Source of the DNA: Burkholderiales bacterium Ga0077544
GTDB lineage: Bacteria; Pseudomonadota; Gammaproteobacteria; Burkholderiales; Burkholderiaceae_D
Assembly: GCA_001464355.1 (NCBI GenBank)
Contig: LNEU01000018.1
Span: 240,579 to 304,578 of the forward strand
Reading direction: 5' to 3'
Length of the DNA: 64,000 nt
Part shown: positions 28,408-36,375 of the stretch, piece by piece
Layout of the letters: each line of letters opens with the position of its first letter
How positions within the stretch are numbered: position 1 is the stretch's first letter
Notes under the pieces: model-generated
What the model was told of the DNA's origin: nothing
What the model saw: only the letters and a program-made list of their open reading frames with translations
The model's database searches: none
Translations under genes and position numbers: made by a program

Positions 28408-28884
28408 TTAGCGAGCTTTTACAGCGTCATTTACCCAACTTTCAATGTTTTGTTTGATGTGATCGTAAACGTATGTGCTAGTTGAAAATGGCGGGTCATA
28501 AACTTTGCCGCTTACAGCTTTTCCATCAACAACCAGTCCAGTAAATGGATTGGCACCTTTTGTTGATTGATTGCCGTCTGAATCCTTCAGATTATGAATG
28601 TGAATAGCGAGTACGCCTAGACCGTCTGCCCATGCTTTTTTTATTTCGTGTTTGACCCAACGTCGACTAGCTGTTTTTTCTCCCACTAGTACAACAAGAC
28701 ATTCTTTCCCTTTCATATTGTCCGCAATCCAATCTTCGATTGCTTTATCACCCTTCTTTTTTATCTCTTCCCACTTATTAGAGTCAAGCAACGGTTGCTT
28801 CTCAATGGCGCCGATTTGTCGAACTTGCGATACACGCCAGTTGTCGTCTTTGTAATGAAAGCTGAGGAAGCATTTCTTGGCCAT
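28408..28884 (-). CDS. ThsB-type TIR-like protein (short form)
   Basis: A 158-residue protein consisting of one ThsB/MTH538 TIR-like domain. It starts AKKCFLSFHYKDDNWRVSQVR and carries SRRWVKHEIKKAW with the conserved Glu, then GVLAIHIHNLKD. Length and motif order match single-domain ThsB proteins (about 150-200 residues). It is the first gene of the leftward run that continues with the long ThsB-like protein, the TIR protein, the SLOG-like protein and the phospholipase-like protein. A palindrome and a nested hairpin lie in its upstream region. Confidence 0.87.
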   Translation of the reverse strand: MAKKCFLSFHYKDDNWRVSQVRQIGAIEKQPLLDSNKWEEIKKKGDKAIEDWIADNMKGKECLVVLVGEKTASRRWVKHEIKKAWADGLGVLAIHIHNLKDSDGNQSTKGANPFTGLVVDGKAVSGKVYDPPFSTSTYVYDHIKQNIESWVNDAVKAR

Positions 28885-28964
28885 ATATTTCCCTATTAAT
28901 TTTTATTTACGAATCACACGAATGGACAGATGCAGAGCATTGACACTTTTATTACTGCATATCG

Positions 28965-29018
28965 GCACATGCTCATATGAAATGGTCAGCTAAAGCTGTG
29001 ACCATAAGACGCATGTGC
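28965..29018. other. Nested inverted repeats (54 nt), leader hairpin or terminator
   Basis: The outer arms GCACATGC (28965-28972) and GCATGTGC (29011-29018) enclose a second hairpin (28982-29005) made of ATGGT-CAGCT and AGCTG-ACCAT around two bases. The structure lies between kfrA and the first ThsB-like gene. It could form in the leader RNA or stop kfrA transcripts. Confidence 0.5.
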
Positions 29019-29054
29019 GATCCTGCTTTATCTCTGTATTGGTGCATTTATGTA

Positions 29055-29072
29055 ATCCCATATTTATGGGAT
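29055..29072. promoter_or_regulatory. Palindrome copy B flanking the TIR/SLOG island
   Basis: ATCCCATATTTATGGGAT is a perfect 18-bp palindrome, about 170 bp before the short ThsB-like gene. A 17-base version is found at 24407 at the other end of the island. Confidence 0.65.
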
Positions 29073-29134
29073 GTAGCGTTATCATTATTTTTAAAAGGAC
29101 TTTAATTTTCTGAAGAATGCAAAAACTTCAAAGC

Positions 29135-30157
29135 TCATTTATTTAGTGTTGTGTCCCGGTCCAAATAAGACTTCAGCTCGCTGGAGAGCGCCTGATGTGT
29201 ATCGAGTTTGGCTTGCAACGTGACCAGTTCTATTTGATGTTGATTTAGCTGTCCAGTTACGACAGTGACTTGCTGCACCGCTTCTGCGAGCTGGGTACGC
29301 ATTTCCCCAAGTTGAGCATCTTTCTCATCTATTTGCTCTTTCAATAGCCTGTTATTCTGCTCCACGCCCTGCAATTGTTCCAGCTTCTGTTCGAATTGAC
29401 GCACGCGTGTTTGCTGTTCATAGAGCGTTTGCTGGGAGTGCGAAAGCTCTGACACTAACCGTACCCCCTCTTTATTGAGCCTTGTTGCCTCGTCTTGTTT
29501 GACGATCAATCCTTGCTGAAGCTGGCGCATTTCTGCCTGCAAACCTTGGACTTGCTGTTCGTGACGCCGCATGTCCTGGTCTCGCTGTTCTTTTGCTGAC
29601 GCTCGGTAGTGATCCAAAGATTCTCGGGCATGCTGATGTTTTTCTTCCAAGGACTGTCGATGCCGTTCGTTTTCGTCCAGACGTTCCTTGAGCGCCGACA
29701 CCTGTAGATTCAAACCTTGGCATTCGACCTTTGCCTGCTGCAGCTGTGTCGCAGTGTGTTCATGTAACTCTTTTTCCGACGTCAAGGCAGATTTGGTCTG
29801 CTGTAGGCTGGTACTAAGTTCAGTGCTTTCCTGTCCCAATTCCAGAATCAAGGCCGTTTGTCGCCGTTCCGTTTCGGCTGCCTCATTGTGAATAGCCGCA
29901 ATTCTCGTATCTGCTTCTTCCTGCAATTGAGCGGCCAATCTTGCCACAAGATCCTGCAGCGCATCGCTTAATGGCGCTTTGATAGATTTGCCGCCGTCTT
30001 CCTCTTCCAACTCCTTGAGATACTTATGAATCGTGGTCTTGGAGCCAGTATTGCCGAGTTCAATACGTACCGCGTCGACTGACGGGTGCTTGCCCTGCCC
30101 TATCAGAGTGTCGCGGGCTTTCTTAACTTCCGATTTGTAAAGTCCGGTACGGGCCAT
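29135..30157 (-). CDS. KfrA-like DNA-binding coiled-coil protein
   Basis: A 340-residue protein. The N-terminal KfrA domain (about residues 1-60) is a winged-helix DNA-binding part (TGLYKSEVKKARDTLIGQG, then GNTGSKTTIHKYLKEL). From about residue 65 to the end it is a nearly unbroken coiled coil rich in Gln, Glu, Leu and Lys. Plasmid KfrA binds its own promoter and helps plasmid maintenance. Here it is divergent from a tyrosine recombinase gene, a pairing seen on integrated elements. The intergenic region has repeated ATTACATAC sites that could be its operator. AGGAA before the ATG supports this start. Confidence 0.88.
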   Translation of the reverse strand: MARTGLYKSEVKKARDTLIGQGKHPSVDAVRIELGNTGSKTTIHKYLKELEEEDGGKSIKAPLSDALQDLVARLAAQLQEEADTRIAAIHNEAAETERRQTALILELGQESTELSTSLQQTKSALTSEKELHEHTATQLQQAKVECQGLNLQVSALKERLDENERHRQSLEEKHQHARESLDHYRASAKEQRDQDMRRHEQQVQGLQAEMRQLQQGLIVKQDEATRLNKEGVRLVSELSHSQQTLYEQQTRVRQFEQKLEQLQGVEQNNRLLKEQIDEKDAQLGEMRTQLAEAVQQVTVVTGQLNQHQIELVTLQAKLDTHQALSSELKSYLDRDTTLNK

Positions 30158-30183
30158 CTTTGTTCCTATGAATTTGATAATGC

Positions 30184-30207
30184 ATTACATACCACGTAAT
30201 TACATAC
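30184..30207. promoter_or_regulatory. Direct repeats in the kfrA/recombinase intergenic region
   Basis: ATTACATAC occurs at 30184-30192 and again at 30199-30207, 15 bp apart. The spot is 27 bp before the kfrA start, fitting autoregulation. A further dyad, CAACAA-GTAA-TTGTTG, lies at 30225-30240. Confidence 0.45.
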
Positions 30208-30371
30208 TAATATTTATCGAAACTCAACAAGTAATTGTTGAATTTAAAGAATAGATAATGCAGTGTTATCACATGTTATCCGGAAAAACAGCTAAAATTA
30301 GCCTTGGATTGCTGTAACACAGGCAAAGACTGCTTTTTACTTTTCGATTCTGCAAATAGTGAGCCCAATCC

Positions 30372-31370
30372 ATGGACAAAATCGATCAATACATCCATGC
30401 GGCCACTCGGCAAAACACTCGGCGTAGCTACCAGTCGGCTATCCATCACTACGAAGTCGAATGGCGAGGCTACTTGCCGGCGACCGCCGAGAGCGTGGCC
30501 CGTTACCTAGCAGACTATGCTGAAACCCTGGCGATCAATACGCTCAGGCATCGCCTGGCAGCACTTGGCCAATGGCATATAGATCAAGGTTTTCCCGATC
30601 CTACGAAAGCACCGATCGTTCGCAAAGTCTTTCGCGGCATCCAGCAATTACATCCTGTACAAGAAAAACGCGCCAAGCCCCTCCAACTCGAGCAGCTCGA
30701 ACAGGTGACAACTTGGCTTGACGGTGCCATCGTTGCTGCAGGCGCAGAACATGATTCGGCGGCACAATTGCGCCACACCCGGGATAAGGCGCTTGTTTTG
30801 ATCGGATTCTGGCGGGGCTTTCGAGGCGATGAACTGGCTCGACTGGAGGTGCAATACGTCGCGGCGCTACCTGGCGAAGGAATGACATGCTATCTCCCTC
30901 AAACCAAAGGCGATCGTCAGTTTAAAGGCAGTACGTTTAAGGCACCTGCGTTGTCCCGTCTCTGCCCAGTAGCGGCATATCAAGCTTGGGTCGACCTGAG
31001 TGGACTGGAAAGCGGTGCCGTCTTTAGATCAATTAATCGCTGGGGTAAGCTCGGCGATACAGGCTTAAATCCGGCCAGCATCATTCCGTTGCTACGGTCA
31101 CTTTTTGCGCAAGCCGGCATTCTCGACGCTGATGAATACAGCGCGCATTCGCTTCGTCGAGGATTTGCAAATTGGGCGACATCAAACGGATGGGATCTCA
31201 AAACACTAATGGAATATGTCGGGTGGAAGAATATTCAATCGGCGATGCGCTATATCGACGGTGCAGATCCGTTCGGCAAAAAACGCATCGAGGCCGGGCT
31301 GTTACCGGTGGAGCTACAAACGAAATCAAATGATTTACTTCGGAACATCACCGATCAAGAAATTTTGTAG
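30372..31370 (+). CDS. Tyrosine site-specific recombinase
   Basis: A 332-residue integrase-type recombinase. The N-terminal SAM-like core-binding domain covers about residues 1-100 (TRRSYQSAIHHYEVEW). The catalytic domain has Arg in FWRGFRGDELARL, HSLRRGFA (His and second Arg), Trp in EYVGWKNIQ at the second His position, and the nucleophile Tyr in SAMRYIDG. All catalytic residues are present. It could move the neighbouring island or be a resident of a larger element. No attachment site can be named. Confidence 0.9.
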   Translation: MDKIDQYIHAATRQNTRRSYQSAIHHYEVEWRGYLPATAESVARYLADYAETLAINTLRHRLAALGQWHIDQGFPDPTKAPIVRKVFRGIQQLHPVQEKRAKPLQLEQLEQVTTWLDGAIVAAGAEHDSAAQLRHTRDKALVLIGFWRGFRGDELARLEVQYVAALPGEGMTCYLPQTKGDRQFKGSTFKAPALSRLCPVAAYQAWVDLSGLESGAVFRSINRWGKLGDTGLNPASIIPLLRSLFAQAGILDADEYSAHSLRRGFANWATSNGWDLKTLMEYVGWKNIQSAMRYIDGADPFGKKRIEAGLLPVELQTKSNDLLRNITDQEIL

Positions 31371-31547
31371 TTGCACAGCCGTATTCGTAGTTATGATTTT
31401 CCTTTTTCCGGTGACGGGTATTTGCGGACTTTCAAATGTCCAGACAGAGAAGTTTGATTATTAGATCATACTGAAAGTTGTGTGGCGTCTGCTAGTCACG
31501 GTATTGGTTAACCTCTATGGAAATATGTACAAGTTCTTCATGGATAC

Positions 31548-31811
31548 TTACCTGATTTTTGAAGAAATCTGGTTGTACATTCTTGTTCGTAGCCAAAGAG
31601 AGAATACAGGCATATTACCTTGCCCCACTCGCCAAAGATGAAGGTCACATAAGTTCGCCTTAATTGGACTGGCCACTACTGGCGCATTAATTTCAGCTGC
31701 AAGCAAGACAGGCCCCGAATCCCGTATTAATCGATACGCCCAAACGGCCACCAAACCTGCGCCGACAATCCCTATGACCGGGTGAGTATTCGCATAAAAC
31801 TTGCCACTCAT
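31548..31811 (-). pseudogene. Broken cation diffusion facilitator (DmeF/CzcD-like) remnant
   Basis: The frame reads HPVIGIVGAGLVAVWAYRLI, then RDSGPVLLAAEINAPVV and DLHLWRVGQGN, the last membrane helix and start of the cytoplasmic domain of a CDF metal exporter. A stretch of about ten residues expected between APVV and ASPIKA is missing, and after GQGN the sequence departs from the family as if frameshifted. The N-terminal membrane helices are absent. It abuts the PbrR gene, so it may be what is left of an efflux gene once in this metal cluster. Confidence 0.72.
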
Positions 31812-31830
31812 TCGCATTTCAAAGTTGTCA

Positions 31831-32268
31831 CTATTCAGTAATCGCGTCTCTAGCCGTATTGGCCTCAACTGCCAAGTCGTTCAATATGCCGCAGTTTTTG
31901 GCTGTTCGTGTCGTATTACAGAGTTGACGCAGTTCTTTCAACTGCTTTTCCAACGCCTTTAAACTGGCGATACGCTGGGCAACATGACCGATGTGAGCAT
32001 CGAGTAATGTGTTGACCTCGCCGCAATTGTCTTCAGGTGCGTCGCGGAATCGAAGCAAGGTACGGATTTCGTTCAACGTCATGTCAAGCGAACGGCAATG
32101 TCGTATAAGGGACAAACGCTCTACATGCTCTCTACCATAAATGCGATAGTTCGCTTCATTACGCGCCGGTGCGGATAGCAGACCTTCCTGTTCGTAATAA
32201 CGAATCGTGGCTATCTGGCAATGGGCATGTTTGGCCAATTCACCGATCTTCAGTTTTTCATTGCTCAA
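31831..32268 (-). CDS. pbrR: MerR-family metal sensor, PbrR/CadR type
   Basis: A 145-residue activator with an N-terminal MerR HTH (KIGELAKHAHCQIATIRYYEQEGLL). A dimer helix and a metal loop follow, with Cys in EDNCGEVN and a pair in LCNTTRTAKNCGI. The three cysteines match the Pb(II)/Cd(II) site of PbrR and CadR. The start is TTG with AGGAG eight bases upstream. It is divergent from the metal ATPase and should act on the 19-bp-spaced promoter between them. Confidence 0.87.
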   Translation of the reverse strand: MSNEKLKIGELAKHAHCQIATIRYYEQEGLLSAPARNEANYRIYGREHVERLSLIRHCRSLDMTLNEIRTLLRFRDAPEDNCGEVNTLLDAHIGHVAQRIASLKALEKQLKELRQLCNTTRTAKNCGILNDLAVEANTARDAITE

Positions 32269-32327
32269 CGGTATCTCCTAAACATTCCAGTACCTTCATA
32301 TTATTCAAATATTAAGTCAAACACTTC

Positions 32328-32358
32328 TTGACCCTCAAGTGGCTTTATAGTTTTAAAT
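32328..32358 (+). promoter_or_regulatory. MerR-type promoter of pbrA
   Basis: A -35 box TTGACC (32328-32333) and a -10 box TTAAAT (32353-32358) are separated by 19 bp, the over-long spacer that MerR-family activators correct. The ACCCTCAAG half-site at the -35 resembles CadR/PbrR operators. It lies 30 bp before the pbrA ATG. Confidence 0.68.
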
Positions 32359-32387
32359 GCTTCTATTGTCAAAATGAGGAGTTCATC

Positions 32388-34769
32388 ATGAGCAACTGCT
32401 GCTCCAAAGAATGCAGCGTTACCAGCAACGCTGTCGATGTAGAAAATAACGACACCGAACCCAAAGGTACACAGACGCTGTTTCGCATCGAGAATATGGA
32501 CTGCCCAACTGAAGAGGGCTTAATTCGAAACAGTTTGCAAAAGATTGAAGGGGTCACCGCTCTCGATTTCAACCTTATGCAACGCAAACTTACAGTCACT
32601 CATGCACTGACATCTACCGCACCGTTGGTGGCGGCGTTGTCGTCAATCGGCATGCAGGCGCAAGAACTGAGCGCTCGCCGCACGACACTGCTCATCTCCA
32701 AGATGGATTGTCCAACCGAAGAGGGATTGATCCGCAAGAAACTGCATGGCATGGCGAGCATTGAGGACCTGCAGTTCAACTTGATGCAGCGCACCCTGAC
32801 ATTCACTCATGCGCCTGAAGCGTTGGCACCAGTGCTGGTGGCATTGCAGGAAATTGGCCTTGGGGCAGAAACTCAGGAAAGCACTCAAGACGGCGCAAAA
32901 TCCCAGCCTACATCGAATGCTTCATGGCTACCGCTGGCGCTTTCCGGCATCACCGCATTATCTGCAGAGGTCGTGCATTGGTACAACGGTGGCAATAATT
33001 GGATGGTAATCACGCTCGCACTGGGGGCAATCCTATTAGGCGGACTGGATACATACAAGAAAGGTTGGATTGCGGTGCGGCATGGCAATCTCAACATGAA
33101 TGCCTTGATGACAATCGCCGTGACCGGTGCTCTCGCAATCGGACAGTGGCCTGAAGCTGCGATGGTCATGTTCTTGTTTGCGCTGGCAGAGTTGATTGAA
33201 CAGAAATCACTGGACCGTGCGCGTAACGCGATTCGTGGGCTGATGGATATGACGCCGGAAACTGCGACAGTGCGACAGGCGGACGGCTCTTGGGCAGACA
33301 TAGAGGCCAAGACGATTGCACTCGGCGCAATAATTCGGGTTCGCCCTGGTGAGCGCATTGCTCTGGACGGTAAGCTAATTAATGGGCAGTCAACAATTAA
33401 CCAAGCGCCTATTACCGGTGAAAGCGTGCCGGTTGAAAAAAGCATTGGCGATACAGTGTTTGCCGGAACAATCAATGACGCGGGTTCTTTTGAATTTGAA
33501 GTCACCGCTCGGTCTGAAAGCACGACCTTAGCTCGCATAATTCATGCGGTTGAAGAAGCCCAAGGCAGTCGCGCACCGACACAGCGTTTTGTCGATCAGT
33601 TCGCCAAGATTTATACACCGGCAGTGTTCGTTGTTGCAGTCTTGGTTGCATTGGTGCCACCGCTGGCGTTTGGGCAGCCTTGGTATGACTGGATCTATAA
33701 GGCATTAGTCTTATTGGTAGTTGCCTGTCCATGCGCGCTGGTCATATCGACACCGGTTACGATTGTCAGCGGCCTCGCGGCGGCGGCACGCAAGGGCATA
33801 CTAATCAAGGGTGGCGTGTATTTGGAACAAGGGCGCAAGCTCAGTTGGTTGGCGTTGGATAAAACGGGCACTCTCACCCTCGGCAAGCCAAGCGTTACCG
33901 ATTATCTGCCGAGTGCCGTTTCTCAATCAAACACCCTTGAAATCGCCACCAGCCTTGCGGGACGTTCCGATCACCCAGTCTCTCGCGCGATTTCGGTGTA
34001 TGGCGATGCGCATATAACAGCGCGTAATGAAGTCGACAACTTCCGCGCCTTGCTCGGACGTGGCGTTGAGGGACATATCAACGGCCAGCTATATTGGCTG
34101 GGCAACCATAGACTAGCAACCGAGCGCGAACAGATTACGCCAGAGCTGGCGGGTCAATTGGAAGCGCTGGAACGCCAAGGACGCACGGCGGTTATGTTGG
34201 GATCTGCGGAGCACGTCCTGGCGATCTTTGGTGTGGCCGACACTCTGCGTGAAACCAGTCGGCAGGCGATTGCGGAATTACATGAACTGAACGTGAAGAC
34301 GGTGATGCTGACCGGCGACAACGTGCATACCGCACAAGCCATTGCTACCGAAGTAGGAATTGACGATGCACGGGGCAACCAACTTCCAGAAGACAAACTA
34401 CAGGTCATTGAAGCTCTTGCGGCACAAGGCGCGACTATTGGCATGGTTGGCGACGGCATCAACGATGCACCTGCACTAGCGAAGGCTCATATTGGTTTCG
34501 CAATGGGTGCGGCTGGCACCGACACTGCTATTGAAACAGCTGACGTGGCCCTGATGGATGATGATCTGCGCAAAGTACCAGCGTTCGTGCGTCTCTCGCG
34601 CAGTACTGCTGCCATCCTTACCCAAAACATCGTACTGGCACTCGGGATTAAAGCGGTGTTCTTGGTGCTGACCTTTACCGGTCAAGCGACCATGTGGATG
34701 GCCGTTTTTGCAGATATGGGAGCCAGTTTGCTGGTGGTGTTTAACGGTTTGCGCTTATTGCGAAAATGA
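32388..34769 (+). CDS. pbrA: Pb/Cd/Zn-exporting P-type ATPase (P1B)
   Basis: An inner-membrane pump that expels Pb2+, Cd2+ and Zn2+. The ATG at 32388 with GAGGAG upstream gives 793 residues. Two N-terminal metal-binding domains each carry the motif MDCPTEEGLIR in place of the usual CxxC, and MSNCCSKEC adds cysteines at the very start. Then come the actuator loop (ITGESVPV), CPC in VVACPCALVIS, phosphorylation site DKTGTLT and hinge [10 protein letters not shown]. It is divergent from pbrR and overlaps the pbrB-like gene by four bases. It could equally be called cadA; the downstream phosphatase genes favour pbrA. Confidence 0.9.
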   Translation: MSNCCSKECSVTSNAVDVENNDTEPKGTQTLFRIENMDCPTEEGLIRNSLQKIEGVTALDFNLMQRKLTVTHALTSTAPLVAALSSIGMQAQELSARRTTLLISKMDCPTEEGLIRKKLHGMASIEDLQFNLMQRTLTFTHAPEALAPVLVALQEIGLGAETQESTQDGAKSQPTSNASWLPLALSGITALSAEVVHWYNGGNNWMVITLALGAILLGGLDTYKKGWIAVRHGNLNMNALMTIAVTGALAIGQWPEAAMVMFLFALAELIEQKSLDRARNAIRGLMDMTPETATVRQADGSWADIEAKTIALGAIIRVRPGERIALDGKLINGQSTINQAPITGESVPVEKSIGDTVFAGTINDAGSFEFEVTARSESTTLARIIHAVEEAQGSRAPTQRFVDQFAKIYTPAVFVVAVLVALVPPLAFGQPWYDWIYKALVLLVVACPCALVISTPVTIVSGLAAAARKGILIKGGVYLEQGRKLSWLALDKTGTLTLGKPSVTDYLPSAVSQSNTLEIATSLAGRSDHPVSRAISVYGDAHITARNEVDNFRALLGRGVEGHINGQLYWLGNHRLATEREQITPELAGQLEALERQGRTAVMLGSAEHVLAIFGVADTLRETSRQAIAELHELNVKTVMLTGDNVHTAQAIATEVGIDDARGNQLPEDKLQVIEALAAQGATIGMVGDGINDAPALAKAHIGFAMGAAGTDTAIETADVALMDDDLRKVPAFVRLSRSTAAILTQNIVLALGIKAVFLVLTFTGQATMWMAVFADMGASLLVVFNGLRLLRK

Positions 34770-35704
34770 CCTTCAAACATATTTTGTATGATTGGGACGG
34801 TTTAAACGTTTCGTTGTTCCAGGCAATTAATCATTCCAGCGGTGAGTTTTTAAGTCACTTGGCTTATGTCGGCAGTATCGCTGGGGACTACCAGAGCATG
34901 CCGCTTTTGCTTTGTGTGCTTTTGCTCTTGGCTCACCGCCGTGCGCAACGCGAAGACTTTCTCTCAGCGGCATTGTTGCGACTGCAAGCCAGACGTTTTC
35001 TTGTTGGCTTCCTGATTGCGTGGTTGAGCGCGGGACTGCTGAAAGTCTGGCTCGCTTTTCCGCGACCTTTGGCAGTGCTTGGTTCAAGCGTACAGATGAT
35101 CGGGTCTCCACATGATCTTTACAGCTTCCCCAGTGGTCACGCGGTTTATGCAGCCCTTGTCGCTGTAGTGCTTTGGCGTCTCGTGACATCCATATTTCGT
35201 CCTGCCCTCTTGGTTTTTATTGTGTGGGTGGGGTGGTCAAGGATCGCGGCAGGCGCTCATTTTCCAGCTGACGTGATAGCGGGTAGTTTGATTGGGGCAC
35301 TGTCAGGAATGCTTGCGAATCGATTTGTTCTGCCAGTACTAGGGGACGGTAATTCGACATCTATACGACGTGCATTTAATCGAGTATTGCAGCAAGCGAA
35401 GCACCTATTTTCTACTGGAAAATTGACCCGTGCGAACACGTTATTGCAGGATGCGCACGTGCTTGGACAGTGCCTCTTTTGGCCTCATTTTTTGAGCCAT
35501 CTTTGGATGCTGCGCATCGCATATGTTCGACGAGATTGGCGAGAAATGCGCGGACAACTACTAAGGCTTGCGCTGGTCCCGGTGGGCAACGTCATGGGAT
35601 GGCTACCTTTAGGTAATACAGGAAACACGAACGTGAGTGTATTCAAGACGATGCCAACACCAATTCGTCTTAAAAATATTATAGAAAAACAATATGACCA
35701 ATAA
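34766..35704 (+). CDS. pbrB: PAP2-family membrane phosphatase, PbrB-like
   Basis: A 312-residue membrane protein of the undecaprenyl-pyrophosphatase/PAP2 type. The phosphatase motifs are KVWLAFPRP, SFPSGHAV and SRIAAGAHFPADVIAG. In lead resistance, PbrB releases inorganic phosphate in the periplasm so that exported Pb2+ precipitates. After the PAP2 domain (about residue 200) there is a roughly 100-residue C-terminal part of unknown role (LFSTGKLTRANTLLQD). It overlaps pbrA by four and lspA by eleven bases. In C. metallidurans PbrB and PbrC are fused; here they are separate. Confidence 0.82.
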   Translation: MTFKHILYDWDGLNVSLFQAINHSSGEFLSHLAYVGSIAGDYQSMPLLLCVLLLLAHRRAQREDFLSAALLRLQARRFLVGFLIAWLSAGLLKVWLAFPRPLAVLGSSVQMIGSPHDLYSFPSGHAVYAALVAVVLWRLVTSIFRPALLVFIVWVGWSRIAAGAHFPADVIAGSLIGALSGMLANRFVLPVLGDGNSTSIRRAFNRVLQQAKHLFSTGKLTRANTLLQDAHVLGQCLFWPHFLSHLWMLRIAYVRRDWREMRGQLLRLALVPVGNVMGWLPLGNTGNTNVSVFKTMPTPIRLKNIIEKQYDQ

Positions 35705-36218
35705 GATCATTCAGCATGGTGAGCGCTCTCTGTTTTATGTTCGTCCCTGGCGCTGGTGGTCTGTTGCGATGATGGTACTCATGCTTGATGTTTCCTCCAA
35801 GGTTGCCATATCCACTTTAATGGCATATGGCGAAGCTATTCCTGTTACTGGCTATTTCAACTTGGTGCATGTCTGGAATACCGGTGCAGCATTCAGTTTT
35901 TTGGCCGATAGCGGAGGCTGGCAGCGGTATTTCTTCATTGCGATCGCGTTTGGTGTTTCCTTGTGGCTGGCTTTTGAACTGCGCAAACCACTACCCGCAT
36001 TATCGGCATGGGCCTACAGCTTAATTTTGGGAGGGGCACTCGGAAATGCGATTGATCGTTTAATTCGTGGACACGTGGTTGATTATCTCGATTTTCATTT
36101 AGTTGGCTGGCACTGGCCAGCGTTCAACGCAGCCGATATCGGGATCGTGTGCGGAGCCGCGTTGCTAGTAATGGCAAGCCTGCGTGGAATTGGCGAGATA
36201 TCAAAGGAGAAGCCCTAG
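35694..36218 (+). CDS. lspA: Signal peptidase II (lipoprotein), lead-cluster copy
   Basis: A 174-residue inner-membrane aspartic protease with four membrane helices. The motifs GGALGNAIDRLIRGHVVDYLDF (shared over about residues 112-133) and FNAADIGI supply the two catalytic Asp. It is the PbrC-type copy that travels with pbrAB, probably an extra to the housekeeping lspA elsewhere. Its role in lead resistance may be to process a lipoprotein made in the cluster. Confidence 0.88.
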   Translation: MTNKIIQHGERSLFYVRPWRWWSVAMMVLMLDVSSKVAISTLMAYGEAIPVTGYFNLVHVWNTGAAFSFLADSGGWQRYFFIAIAFGVSLWLAFELRKPLPALSAWAYSLILGGALGNAIDRLIRGHVVDYLDFHLVGWHWPAFNAADIGIVCGAALLVMASLRGIGEISKEKP

Positions 36219-36375
36219 GCGGACGTTACGGCAGCTCGGCGCAGAACCAACTTTATCTTAGAAGCAGTCTTGAAACTCGCCGCATTGTTCGGTCCGCTGC
36301 AGTCGGGCAGAGATCACTTTGCGAGCGCAGTAATGACTGTAAAATACAATAATTCTTATTTACATTTACAGAATC

